Of a DNA stretch of 64,000 nt, positions 33,732 through 44,746 are shown piece by piece. How positions within the stretch are numbered: the stretch's first letter is position 1; each line of letters begins with the position of its first letter. The position numbers and the translations under genes are program-made. Below the pieces are notes generated by a model. It was not told the DNA's origin. It did not search any database and saw nothing but the letters and a program-made list of their open reading frames with translations. The stretch is from Cryphonectria parasitica EP155 (lineage: Eukaryota > Ascomycota > Sordariomycetes > Diaporthales > Cryphonectriaceae), in NCBI RefSeq assembly GCF_011745365.1, contig NW_024468916.1, positions 541,630-605,629 on the forward strand, read 5' to 3'.

Positions 33732-34098
33732 CAGGATTATATAACTCAGAATTAGAGTTATAAGAGAAGCAGAATTGAAAGAATTGCTACTAATTCAAAC
33801 AAGCTTTATACTATGAATTGCTAAGCTTGCTAGCAACTTATTAGAGCTATACTGAAGAGCAGGATATATAAGAATACATTTATTATTATTAGATAAATTA
33901 TCAGAACATAGCTCTTCAGTTATCAATCTAAGTATTCATTTGTTACATACTTGAATAGCTCCAAAGGCGAATGAAAGCACTTGCACGGATTACTTGTTAC
34001 ATTTCTGTATTTAATTAGTTATTACTTTGATACTGCTCTTGTTAGCATAAACTCCTTGTATACTTCAGGATCTTCGGATATTGCAGTGCATCATTACA
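33732..34098 (+). repeat. Truncated LTR, D-like, at the edge of the AT-rich block
   Basis: This directly follows the previous remnant. It starts within the LTR (AGGATTATAT..., which aligns to about 18,330 of D's LTR) and ends GCATCATTACA, with small internal length differences from the D type. It is the last repeated sequence before the GC-rich, gene-bearing DNA. Confidence 0.65.
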
Positions 34099-35492
34099 AC
34101 TATGAACGGCTTGAAGTAGAGTAGCCCTGTTTGCAGTTCACTCGTCTCAGCGGCCGACCTGTCCGCGGACACCGGATGGCGATGTAGTATCGATTTCTGC
34201 ATGTCTTCGCCTGCAACCTCCCTCTCCGCCCCACCTGCCTCTCACCGAGCGCACAGAAAGATGTTGGATGGAGGACTCTTGCCTGGCTTGCCGAGACGGG
34301 GAACTGAAAGCGATGTGTCCAAGCTTGTTAGGTCGACTTTGTGTGTACATAGTACATTAATGGCAGCACTGGCACCAGACTGTTTACTGGCGAGGAGCAG
34401 CCGTGACTCCTGTGTGGCGTTAAGTAGCGCTGCAGAACAACGCAGGACCCCTATATGTGGTTGGGCTCGGGGTTGGCATCCGGAAGTAGCAAGGAGGATT
34501 TATGCTTGCAAGTGGCGTATATTTGTGGTACATGCACTCCTAGTACTCATTTCTTGAGTGCTGTGGCCCGAAGCAGCAGCTCGTGGGAATTGTCAAGAGA
34601 CGACGCGGAGGAAGTTACACGAGACGTTGAGCGCAGCCAGTCAGAAGAAATGTTCAGATTGCCTCGCTCTGAAGAATTGCGATGAGTGGTCTGGAAAAGA
34701 CGCTGTGCTCACTCACCCCTTGCATATTCATTCGACCGTTCTATGCAAGCACATCAAAGGGGGCTAAGAGCGCTATAGGGCACATACCAGGGACTGAGGT
34801 GGTTATAGTACAAGGTACATGCTGTGTGTTGGGACGCCGTTAAGATCTGGCCGGCGACAGGGATCTAGGCTCAGGCATGACTCCGAAGAGGGCCCCACTT
34901 AAGGTATGTACCCATGTGAAACAGAGCAGTAGGTGGCAGCGCACCTCCCACTGTGTGCTGTGCGGTGCGCCTGCGTATGTGCGCGCAGTGTACCCCAGAA
35001 CTTACCAAGTCACTATCAGTCGGGGCAGTTCAAAGGCCGCCTGTCTGTTTGAGACCATGGTCCGTATGAGGAGGTAATCATGCCACACACCTTTTTATCC
35101 TCTTGCCTCCTGCGGAGGAGTAAACAGATTTGAGTTTGAATGATCTTTTCGGAAGGGGGGGGGGGGGGAAAGCAGAATTGGGTAAGCTTTTCAGAAAGAA
35201 CGACAGCTCACCTGCCGGGAAAAAGGATTCAGTGCAATCTTGAACGTGGTCGGCTCTTTCCCTGTCATCATCAGCTAACCGTCTGCCGTTCTTCCTCTAC
35301 TTATTCTACACCTCCTCTTTTTTCTTCTTTTCTTTTTTTCCCCCTAAAGAATAAAAGTCACACCACATTGTCTCTCCTCACTTGTCAGGGGCAACCTCGG
35401 CGTATCATCACGGTCAGCAAACGGCCTCACGTATACCTGCTGATGATGCTTGATCATCATTACTTCGGCTAAGGCCAGCCTACCAATCACTG

Positions 35493-35526
<34 letters not shown>

Positions 35527-35901
35527 GACCAACCAATTTGTAACCTGTGTGAAGCGGTCTCAGCTAGGGCGATAACTGTGCACGCAGATCGACGTCAACG
35601 GGCAGCAGCAGGCTGCAGACGGACTAAAGGCTGTCTTGAGGGGACAGGCCAAAACAATTCGTCGTCGACACCACACTGACGCTGCTGCTGCAGCAGCTGC
35701 TGCAGCTGCAGGTCGCTGTGACCACAGACGCGGTGCCAGGCTTCGGCTACCACCATCAATCACCGCCACCACCATCTCGCGTAGCCATCGGCCCCCAAGA
35801 ACATAGCGCTCATTATCTTGTTCGAGGATCCGCGACCGACCGTTTGGGATTGATTGCCGGATAAGCAAACACAGCCAGGAGAGACCCAACCCAGCCGTGC
35901 G
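34099..35901. other. Intergenic: transition to GC-rich DNA and upstream region of the MFS gene
   Basis: No convincing gene. Short open frames exist on both strands but overlap each other and have no recognisable domain. Simple sequences include a 14-G run (35155-35168), an AG repeat (35495-35523) and a self-complementary CTG/CAG run near 35,680-35,713. The last few hundred bases before 35902 probably hold the promoter and 5' leader of the transporter gene. Confidence 0.55.
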
Positions 35902-37718
35902 ATGGGTTCCACGTCGGAAAAGAGCGCCGGTGACCGGGAGGAGTCCCCCCTGCGCATAAACAGCAGCGGACCGGGCACCTGCGACGACGACAAGGTGGAC
36001 GAGGTTGAGCTGCAGGATCTCGACCGCAAGAGGGAGGAGGCCGGCGGCGGTAGGCGTCAGTTCCCACGCCTGGGACTCGATGCCCTCGTGCACGAGTCCC
36101 GGCCTTCTGGGGAACCAAATGAGGACGGGACGTACCAGTTCTACAAGGTGTACAAGAGACGTTGGTTTGGTCTTGTGCAGCTGACTCTGCTGAACATAGT
36201 CGTCAGTTGGGAGGTGAGTGTCCTTTTTATTACAACACTGTTCGTCCTGTTTTCTTTCTGGGGTGAAGGTGGGAAAGCAGGGCGGGGAGCTTGTGTCCAG
36301 GTCACTGTGACATTTGGGGGCGGTGCAGGAGAGTTATAAGATGACGACAAAGACAAACAACAAGGCTGCGTGTCCACAAGGCTAACATAATAACTCCATT
36401 CCTTCTACCAGTGGTTAACCTTCTCTCCTGTGGCCACCATTGCCGCCGAGTTCTTTAACACTGACGAGTCTGCCATCAACTGGATTTCCACGGCCTTCCT
36501 GTTCGCCTTCGTCGTGGTTGTCCCCCTCGTCATCTACGTGCTCCATTGGGGCCCCAAGCCCTCCATCGTGGCCGCCTCGGTCCTCATGCTGGCTGGCAGC
36601 TGGATCCGTTATGGCGGCGTTCTGGCCCACCCTCACAACTTTGGTGTCGTTATGTTTGGCCAGATCCTCATCGGTTTCTCCCAGCCTTTTGTGCTCGCAG
36701 CCCCGACCCGCTACTCGGACCTTTGGCTCACCAGCCGTGGCCGCGTCGCTGCCACCGCCCTCATGAGCCTGGCGAACCCCTTTGGTGCCGCCCTGGGTCA
36801 ACTCATCATCCCCTTTTGGGTGTATTCGCCCAGTGATATCCCGAATGCCGTCCTGTACCTGGCTATCATCGTATGTCTATGCATTCATTCCTCGTGCCCC
36901 TCCTCTTTCCCCTGCAGATTACCATCAGGTATACTGATACTTTCCCTCAGGCCACTGTCGCCTGCGTGCCTTCGTTCTTTATCCCTGCGAAACCACCGAC
37001 GCCGCCCTCTGCCTCGGGCGAGACGGTCAAGCTTGACCTCCACGTGTCGGTCCCGAGGATGCTCGGGTCCCTTGAGGTCTGGCTGATCTTCATCCCCTTT
37101 GTCGTCTACGTCGGCTTCTTCAACAGCATCTCCACCATCCTCAACCAGGTCATGGTGCCCTACGGCTTCACCGACACCGACGCTGGTATCGCCGGTGCCG
37201 TGCTCATCGTCGTCGGCCTCGTCTCCGCCGCAATCACCTCCCCGATCCTCGACCGTACTAAGGCCTTCCTGCTCGCTATTAAGATCGCCGTCCCCGTCAT
37301 CGGCCTCTGCTACCTCGCCTTCGTCTGGATGCCTGGAACCCGCTCCGACGCTGGTCCCTACATTGTCCTCGCCATCCTCGGCGCTGCCTCCTTCAGCCTC
37401 GTCCCCGTCGCAATGGAGTACCTCGTCGAGCTGACCCACCCCGTCAGTCCCGAGGTCACGAGCACCGTTGCCTGGGCTGGCGGGCAGCTGCTGGGCGCCC
37501 TCTTCATCATCATCTCCAACGCCCTCCGGGCCGGTCCCGACGCCGATCCCCCAAATAATATGAACAAGGCTATGATCTTTCAGGCCATCATCGCCATGGT
37601 GGCCTTCCCTGTCCCGCTATTTCTGGGCCTCTTTGGCAGACGCGACAAGGTCGTCCTGCGGAGGATCCTGTCAGACCAGGAAGAGGGGCCGCATGGGGCA
37701 CCGGCTCCTCAAGAGTAG
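35902..37718 (+). CDS. MFS transporter, FLVCR/SLC49-like
   Basis: Three exons: 35902-36213, 36412-36870, 36951-37718, giving about 512 residues. Intron 1 is GTGAGT...CCAG with branch CTAAC at about 36,381. Intron 2 starts GTATGT; I chose the acceptor at 36950 (CTGAT branch, pyrimidine tract), though one at 36917 is also in frame. The first ~95 residues are charged and presumably cytosolic. About 12 hydrophobic helices follow, with FLVCR-like features such as [19 protein letters not shown] and [13 protein letters not shown]. Animal FLVCR proteins move haem or choline and ethanolamine at membranes; the fungal substrate is unknown. The start is the first in-frame ATG. It converges with ERG27. 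Confidence 0.85.
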
Positions 37719-38120
37719 AGGCATCGCATAGCCAATCTCACGGAGAATTTACCATGAGTGTGTATCAAAGAGAACACACGTAGATGGATCGATGGAGGGG
37801 ATCAGAGGAAGACGGGGGCCGGGGGTGGGCGGCTTAGGCAGGACATGCGAAGGTCTGGTTTTCTCAACATTTCTATCTTGACATATCACTGGCTAGGGGT
37901 GTAATATACAGCCTTGTAGCCCAGGAACATTATGACCATTATACGACAAGCGCTACGCTAGATACCCTGATTATATGACGTCTTTGTCTATACATTAATT
38001 TATAAGAGTCGGAAGTGAATGGTTTTGTGCAGCAGAGTCCTGCGCAGTCCACCTTGCCCCTTGCAGATGGCAAGTCTTTATTCTTTGTCCAACGCCACAT
38101 GGGTCACGCCACATGGGCCA
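37719..38120. terminator. Convergent 3' region of the MFS gene and ERG27
   Basis: Between two converging stop codons. It holds A/T-rich stretches near 37,890-38,000 (TGTAATATAC, TATACATTAATTTATAAG) that could act as poly(A) signals for either gene. No gene is seen. Confidence 0.4.
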
Positions 38121-39661
38121 TCACCCCGCCTTCGATGGCGATATTTTCCCCTCCCACTCCTCCCGCAAGCTCTCCATCTTGGCCCAACACTTGGCGCCAA
38201 TCTCCTCAAACTCGGCCCTGCTCTCCTCGGTGACCATTATCGCCCTAGCGCTCCTGCCTACACTCTTCCTCAGCACCCTGATCGCGCCGGCGTCCTCCTT
38301 CTCCATGTGTTCTGGGCTCTCCACATTTCCTGTCCATCCCCAGCCGTCTACCTCGGTCCTCTTGACCATGGTGTTCCCCCAGAAATCCGTGCAAGAGCCC
38401 CATTTAGAGCTGCCGGCGCCCTGCGCGTCCAGCTCGGCCTGGCTCGAGAGTGCAAGCCACACAGTCGCGACAGCTGCCTTGTACGGCACGACAGGGTGCC
38501 AAGGGCTGCCGAGCCAGCGGCTGATGCTCGTGCCCAGAATGTAGGCCCACATGAGCGTGAAATGCAGGGGGAACATGGTTGTGGCGACGATACCGGGGTG
38601 GGCGAGATATATTTTCGGCTTAACGACCGTAGGCGACGGCCCTGTTGCTGTATGGGAGGAGGATGACGATGGCAACGACGAGGAAAGGTAACGGCTGGAA
38701 AATCGAGCCGTACTCGGGAGGGCGGCAGTCAGGCAGAGGAGGTCGGTCAGCATCTTGCTGCTCTCGTAGGCGGCGGTGCTCTTGAGCGCCTGGAAGTCGT
38801 CGAGGCTAAAGTGCCGAAGCGCTGGATCCACGCTGCTCTGCCAAATGATCCGGGCCGGGGCGGGCACTACGCCGTCGCCGTCCTGCTGGATGCCCCCGTT
38901 GGTGGGTTGATCAGGGCGGCTCAGCAAAGGCACTAGGTAGTGTGCGAAGAGGTAGTGGCCAAACACGTTGGCACAGAACACCAGCCCCAGAGAGTCCTCC
39001 TGGCCTGGCAGCGGTTTCACCGTCAACCCTGGTTTGGAGCGCTTCGAGCGTGGCCGGGTGGTGGCTTGTACCCAGCCCTGGGTCACGATGTCCCAGAAGA
39101 AGCCGAACCAGCTGACGTGCGACCATCCGCCCAAGCCGGCGTTGAAGATGACGGCATCCAGCCTCGGTATCCTCAGCTCGCCGAGACCCTCGAACGGCAC
39201 GGTGCCGCTGAGGAGCTGGTCCGCGGCGCGCTGCACGGTGGAGAGGTCGCACAGGTCAAGCTGGACCGACGAGATGTGGACGCGGGCGACGGCGGCCTCC
39301 TGCGGCGAGGCCCTCGAGGAGGCGGCACGCACGAGGTATCCTCGGAGAAGAGAGACGGTCTCGGAAGACTTGCGGGCGGAGCGAGTGGTGGGAAGGAGGA
39401 CGAGGTGGGAGGTGCGGTTGCGCGTGGAGAGGAACTCGTCGATGAGGCGCTCACAGATGCCGTGACCGACGCCACTGTCGGTTTTGTTGGTGGGTGAGCA
39501 TAATCTCAAGATACGAACGATATCCAGAGGCCAGCAGTAGCAGGAGGAGAACTGGAAAGGGCGGGGAGCGTAGGATTTCAGACGCACCTGTTGGCGCCTG
39601 TGACGAGCACGAAGAGGGTGTCGCGGGCTGGGACCGAGTCCCAAGGAGCTGCTGGAGCCAT
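38121..39661 (-). CDS. ERG27: 3-keto-steroid reductase of sterol C-4 demethylation
   Basis: Two exons on the minus strand: 39661-39588 and 39474-38121, about 475 residues. The 113-bp intron (39475-39587) is recognised because it joins a short ATG exon (MAPAAPWDSVPARDTLFVLV, then TGAN) to S-G-V-G-H-G. This restores the TGxxxGxG dinucleotide-binding motif of short-chain dehydrogenases. Further motifs: FNAGLGG, the catalytic Ser in WQSSVDP, and Y-E-S-S-K. The long C-terminal half with hydrophobic segments is typical of fungal Erg27. Erg27 reduces 3-ketosterols to 3-beta-hydroxysterols at the ER with Erg25, Erg26 and Erg28, using NADPH. Divergent from the OB-fold gene. Confidence 0.9.
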
Positions 39662-40299
39662 AATTGGCTGAGGTGGTGGTGTTGGCAAGCAGTACGAGCA
39701 CGACGCCCACCTGCGGCTTTAGCAGGTCGAAAGAACGAGGACTGAGGTGAGTGTCGACGACCCGAGACTACTACCGTGGCAGGCAGAAAAGGAGGAATAA
39801 ATTTTGAAATGGTCTCTCTTTTAGCATGGCACACGCGGTATGTCACACCTTTCCCCTGATGGGTGTGGGGTCGAGCAAGGATCAGCTTGTGGAAAGAGGG
39901 GGGACCCTGGCAAGTGAACGTACCCATTCCACCGCAACTTCCTCTGTGGTGCTACCACATATCAAGTACTATGGTACATATATTTGCGAATATGTTAAAA
40001 AAGTTGAATCGTATGATTCAGCTGTAAGCCGAGTCTCAGTTCATCTTCATCTCCCCTATTCAGCATTCTCTCAAGGTTTCTTAATAAGTAGACACCAAGG
40101 TAGAGAGAGATACTGTAGTACCTATCCACATACTTAAAGCACTGTTTCAGTACAAAGAGGAACGACCTCATGAACCCTTCTTCCTGCCACTTCCTCCCAG
40201 CCATTGCCAGAAATCATCTTTCCTGCGGCTCTCCCCCCTCCCTCTTTGGATGCTTTGCTATCTATACAATACCTTCTATACCATGTCTTGGCCACGACC
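39662..40299. promoter_or_regulatory. Divergent promoter region, ERG27 / OB-fold gene
   Basis: 638 bp between two divergent starts, so it should hold both promoters. I see no canonical TATA box in a decisive position. A palindromic run AGTACTATGGTACAT lies at 39965-39979, one of a set of similar motifs in this window's intergenic DNA. Confidence 0.45.
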
Positions 40300-41556
40300 A
40301 TGATGGGCAGACTTCTTGTCCTAACCGGTGCTCCAGAATCGGAACGGCTTGACTGGTCTTCATCGGGCCTCCTCTCTACCTTCCAGCCTGCCGTGGCCCG
40401 CTTTGCTTTCCTCCGCCGCCCCCACCATCACCCGGAGCTGCAACCCACACCGCATGACCGACAGGACATATCCGCCCTCGACCTGGCAGCCTGGCGCTCC
40501 CTGGCCCTCTATCGCCCACAGATCCCCACGGGTTTCTCTCAGCGTGCAGGTGTGTTTCCCAACAGCGCCGACTTCCTCACTACAGCCAGTATCTCGTCGT
40601 CCTCAGACGCCTCCCGAGACGGTGACACCGGCGGCGGAGACGGGGAGGAGGAGGCAGGCGGTAGCAGGCTGCTCGTTGAGTTCTACGAGCACTCCCTTGC
40701 GGTGCATCACAACCACTGCTCATCCCAGCTCGTGCCCGGGCCAGAGAGCCAGCAACAGGCGGCAGCCTCTCAGCTGTCCGTGAGTGATCCCAGATCCATC
40801 AATTCAAAGTCTTCCTTCGACAGCGATGGGGGCGAGGACGACGACGAGGAAGATACCACGACCATCGCGGAGGGGACGACGGTGTTGAAGACGCCACTAC
40901 CGAGGCGCCGTGGCACAGATCACCTCTCGGACCTGGAGGACATCCCGCCGGCTTCCTACCTCACTTCCATTGCGCCTCAGACGATGACGGTCACGCTCAT
41001 CGTGGGTATCATCAGCATCGCCCCGCCGCGGACCGTGGAGACGCGCTACGGGGCCACTAGGGCACTCGTTGAGGTCCTGGTGGGCGACGACACCAAGTCC
41101 GGCTTTGCCGTGACCTTCTGGCTGTCCGAGGCCGACGCGAGGGCAGGCACGGGCGGCGTGTTGCCGCGTGGCCTGCGTGCGCAAGACGTCGTGCTCATGC
41201 AGAACGTTGCCCTGAACGTGTTCCGGAAGAAGGTATACGGTGGTAGCCTGCGGCGCGACATGACGAGCGTGCATCTGCTCCACAGAGTGCGGACGGTTGT
41301 TGATGATGATGAGGATGATACAGGCGGGTATTACTCCAAAGTTGATCTGGCAAAGGCTGGGAGGAGCACGAAGAAGCAGCAGGACCCACAGCTAGAGAAG
41401 ACCAGAAGAGTAAGAGACTGGGTTATGAAGTTTGTAGGTGGTGGTGATGTGGGAGGCGAGCCGAAGACGACAAGGTCTACCACCACTGCCAGGGGCAAGA
41501 AGAGGGCGGCAACTCCAAGAAATTGGAATCAGCCGCCACCATTGGATTCTCAGTAA
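40300..41556 (+). CDS. OB-fold protein of unknown function
   Basis: A single exon of 418 residues. The start is the first in-frame ATG, with another directly after it (ATGATG). The N-terminal part (to about 150) has no recognised domain but reads as conserved-looking sequence, for example LDLAAWRSLALYRPQIPTG. An acidic low-complexity segment (GGEDDDEEDTTT) lies near 175-187. Residues about 225-330 look like an OB fold: alternating beta-strands TVTLIVGIISIAPP, ALVEVLVGDDTKSGFAV and a C-terminal VVLMQNVALNVF. A basic tail ends the protein. OB folds of this kind usually bind single-stranded DNA or RNA, or partner proteins. I cannot assign it to RPA, Stn1/Ten1 or another named family. Confidence 0.75.
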   Translation: MMGRLLVLTGAPESERLDWSSSGLLSTFQPAVARFAFLRRPHHHPELQPTPHDRQDISALDLAAWRSLALYRPQIPTGFSQRAGVFPNSADFLTTASISSSSDASRDGDTGGGDGEEEAGGSRLLVEFYEHSLAVHHNHCSSQLVPGPESQQQAAASQLSVSDPRSINSKSSFDSDGGEDDDEEDTTTIAEGTTVLKTPLPRRRGTDHLSDLEDIPPASYLTSIAPQTMTVTLIVGIISIAPPRTVETRYGATRALVEVLVGDDTKSGFAVTFWLSEADARAGTGGVLPRGLRAQDVVLMQNVALNVFRKKVYGGSLRRDMTSVHLLHRVRTVVDDDEDDTGGYYSKVDLAKAGRSTKKQQDPQLEKTRRVRDWVMKFVGGGDVGGEPKTTRSTTTARGKKRAATPRNWNQPPPLDSQ

Positions 41557-41834
41557 AGAAGTCCCCGATGTTTTGTATATACATACAAAGAAAGGAGAAA
41601 GGCAGATCATTGAATTTGGGTCACTGCAAGGACTGCACAGGGGTTTTCCCCTATACATTAGAAAGCCCCATAATCTGCCTCGACTGGGTTCAATGTAGCG
41701 CAAGGTGGTCAACAACACAACGACGTTTTTGAATGGAGCCTGCAATTTGAATATTGGCTGGATTGGAACCCTAATCAGCCGGCCAGACCTGACCAATGGG
41801 GATCTGCACAGGGCTTTTCTGCAGTTGAGAGCCC

Positions 41835-43549
41835 CTACTTGTTGCGATTCCTGGTCTTCTTTTGTGGCTGAGCAGTGTCCTCCTCCTCCTCATCCTGTCC
41901 CTTCTTCAGGTCCTCAACCAGGCCCCACTCATCTTTGTCATACCAATCCTCACCATCAGACATGTCTCTGTTGGGACCACAGTGCGCCTCAGCTTTCGAC
42001 CAGGCCAATACCGTCTTGCGCATACGATCTGCCCTCAGGAGGCCCTCGTAGAGTTTCCGGGCGCCGCGGCAGACCTCTTCCTGTTTCTGTACATACGCTT
42101 GAAGCAGCCGACGGACGTCTTCTGCTTCTTGTTCCGGCAGCCCCAAGTCTCGATCCGGGTGTGCTGACTTGGGCGCCAGGAAGATGGGATGTACGTATGA
42201 TTCGTCCGTTAGCGCCGCCAGGAGACTGGCGGCCTCCTCGTCATTGGGCGGTGCTGGTAGATTAGACCGTCTCTGGTCCTCAAAGGGTTCGGTGCCTCCG
42301 TGCATGACGATATCACCGTCTTTCGTATCTGTCCCAGCCTCAGGCTCCTTTCCTTTTCTTTCCCGTTGCCCTGGGGCATGACTGCCGCCATTTATATGCT
42401 CAGTACCCTGCTCTTGTGGCCTGTTCCCACCTGCAGCCGGTGGTTCCTCCTTTCCTCGCATGCCGGCGTGATCCTGTGACGTTGCTGTCTCAGTATCCTG
42501 TCCTGGCTGTCCTACACTTGTATTTTCGTCGCTGCCTATCATAGCGACGTCTTCATCGGCTGATCGTTGTTGTTTGTCGCTGGGCTCCGCACCATTGACA
42601 TGGCTCTGCTCCCCATTGACTGAGGGTGGCGCTGCTGCAGCACTGAAATTTAACCTGCCGATCGCTGCATGTTCGACGTCACCACTTGGAGAACCTATCC
42701 TCCTGCGCTTCATCGCGCGCATTATATATCCGTCGTCGAAATATTCGCTATCGTTGGGGCCTAGGAACATCTCGCAGTTGGCCCAGGTGTGATCGCCACT
42801 GAGCTTGGTCAAGAGGGGCCGCACTTTCGAGAGCGCAGCATTCTCCTTGCGCATGAGCTCGCTTCCTTGGTTGGCAAGTTCGGTGAGAGCGGGGGAGAGA
42901 AATGGTCGTGAGAGCGTCGGGTGGGTGGGCAGCTCGGTGACTGAAGTGAGGGGGGCGAGGAGCTCTGTAAAGCAGTCAGTACGGCATTCACCGGACCGGA
43001 GTGAGGGGTCACCAGAGAGACACACGCTCAAGGCGAATAGACGAGTAAGGATCGGCCTCGGCAGCGGCGGCCACAGCATCCTGAATGCGTTCTTCGTCGT
43101 CGTCGCTGTCAATGTCATAACCATCTTCGTCAACTAATGGTGGATTTCGGCTAATGATGGCTCGATGGTAGCCTGTGTGTTCGACCACCTGAACATCATG
43201 TGTGTTAGCATTGAGAGCCCTGTAGGAAAGCTGTCTCTTGAGCTACCGTGGTTGAAGACTGGCAGGACAGAACATGCCTCTTTGTAGACCGCAGGTCCAG
43301 TAGGAGGGCCTAACTTGCCCTCGCGGACAAACTTTGCCTTTTGCTTGAGCTTGTTGCCTCTATTGGTCGGGACCTGGATCTCAGAGTCGGAGTCGGATTC
43401 TAAGGAGAGATTGAGGTCAACAGGCAAACTCTGATGCGCCTTTCTGGATACGAGACTGCTGTCCTCTCCATACCAATTGCATCTCGCGCGATCTTCTTCT
43501 TCATGGCCTTTATCGTCTCGAAGACGTAGATCTGTTCCCGCGTAGACAT
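41835..43549 (-). CDS. RXT2: Rxt2, Rpd3L histone deacetylase complex subunit
   Basis: Four exons on the minus strand: 43549-43474, 43399-43278, 43188-43026, 42964-41835, about 496 residues. The N-terminal third is the Rxt2 domain: MSTREQIYVFETIKAMKKK, then DSDSEIQVPTNRGNKLKQKA, GPPTGPAVYK, GYHRAIISRNPPLVDEDGYD and a LLAPLTSVTELPTHPTLS block. The middle is Ser/Glu/Gln-rich and probably disordered, and a charged C-terminus ends in KKTRNRNK. Rxt2 is a nuclear subunit of the large Rpd3 deacetylase complex. Intron 2 (43189-43277) appears to use a GC donor (GAG|GCATGT) with a CTAAC branch, because no GT donor preserves the conserved junction. It converges with the OB-fold gene and is divergent from TRAPPC11. 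Confidence 0.87.
43189..43277 (-). other. GC-AG intron in RXT2
   Basis: On the minus strand the intron runs GCATGTTC...GCTAACAC...GTTCAG, 89 bp. Splicing here joins VYKE to VVEHTGYHR in frame, as the Rxt2 family requires. A nearby GT (GGTAGCTC) would leave non-conserved residues and break the frame. Confidence 0.7.
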
Positions 43550-44746
43550 GTTGGGCAAACTGGAGGCGCTGAGGGTGGGCTTTCGTGAGGTCGTCACATG
43601 TGTCGGTATGTGAGTGCGATTGAGAAACGGTTGGTGGATCGTAGGCGTAACAGACACGAGGGAGGAACGCAGGGTAAACTTCCCCAGCTACTCGAAGAGA
43701 AAGGCAGAGCGCTGGTACTGTGGGCGGGAAGATGATCTGTCGAGGTCTGCAGGAGTCAGTCGGTTGTTTCGTGGCGCAGATGGGTCGTGACTTTGAATGA
43801 ACTGAAGAGAATCTGCCTGCGCTGAAGAAGGGACTGGAGAGGATGAAGCAGGTAAGTCGGTAAGAGGAGCGAAGGGTCAAGGTACGCACAACGGATTGCT
43901 ATTCTGCGGGAAGGAGAGGCCGACCGTGCTGCTGTTGCGGCAGGCATCCACTCGAGTCGATAAGCACGATAGGGTACCTCATACTTGGCGCTTACAACAT
44001 ACACGTGATATGTAGCGCATGCTACAGTGGCAGATTGTAATGCAGTACTATGTACTATTGCATAGTACGTACTCAGGGAGGCACCCTGCCCAGCAATAAC
44101 AACTCTAGCGCCCCAGAGCGGGCTGCCACCGCAGGCGGTACCGGGAGTACAAACACTTCAACAGTTCTTGGGCGTTCAGGTACCGCGGCTTCATTAGCGC
44201 TGCTGTGACGCCATGTTCTGCCGACAGCTCTCAACTCACCGCCTACCAGTATAAGACCTCATCCCACCTTCGCTGCTTGGTCCCTACAGCTCGCAGGGTG
44301 AGCTCAGCACCCATCCGCCCCCTAACTTGGGTTTCTTTCAAAGCATGATTGAATGGCAAAACGGCGATGGTCGATATGTAAATTTACACTGATGACTATG
44401 AGAGCATTTCAAACCGAGAGAGAAATAGCGGCATGACTTAGCGACACAGACACAGGCATACAAGTAACGCTAAGACCAGGTGCATTTACCCCCCCCCCCC
44501 CCCCCTTCTGAGTGTTTGAGGCTTTGAGCCTGTGCCCAAAGGATATACGTTGTGCAGCACCATCAGCTAACCTAGCAATCACCGTACCTGTCTATAGCCT
44601 CTTTCAACCGACCCATGAACTCTACCACCTTCGACTTCATCCCTCAACCCTCCAAGTTTGATAGCCAGCTGGTCAAGACTCATTCCTGAAGTGGGTAGTG
44701 CACCTGGGGCTTCGTGGCCATCTGGGACCACTGATCGTCATCTAGC
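43550..44746. promoter_or_regulatory. Divergent region between RXT2 and TRAPPC11
   Basis: 1.2 kb with no gene seen. It contains a 17-C run (44489-44505) and a cluster of palindromic GTAC motifs at 44044-44072 (AGTACTATGTACT, GCATAGTACGTAC). Both genes' promoters must lie here. Confidence 0.45.

Larger units (their letters stand above)
1..34098. other. AT-rich, RIP-degraded retrotransposon block
   Basis: The block is strongly A+T rich. It is made of repeated copies of the same gypsy element whose differences are mostly C/T and G/A, with TpA replacing CpA and TpG. That is the hallmark of repeat-induced point mutation in Pezizomycotina. Reading frames are broken mainly by TAG, TAA and TGA at former CAG, CAA, CGA or TGG codons, not by indels. 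Two short stretches (17976-18245 and 33297-33414) are not repeated here and look unmutated. The block ends abruptly at the last LTR remnant, and unmutated GC-rich DNA follows. Confidence 0.93.

Noticed and set aside
34201..34557. 118-residue plus-strand frame just inside the GC-rich region
   Set aside because: It overlaps other frames on both strands. It has no recognisable domain, no splice or promoter support, and an amino-acid mix typical of random GC-balanced sequence.
35560..36118. Minus-strand frames overlapping the start of the MFS gene
   Set aside because: They are Arg/Pro/Ala-rich shadows of the transporter's first exon and leader. The plus-strand gene has family support.
38019..38666. 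Plus-strand frames opposite ERG27
   Set aside because: They mirror the well-supported ERG27 coding exon and have no domain.
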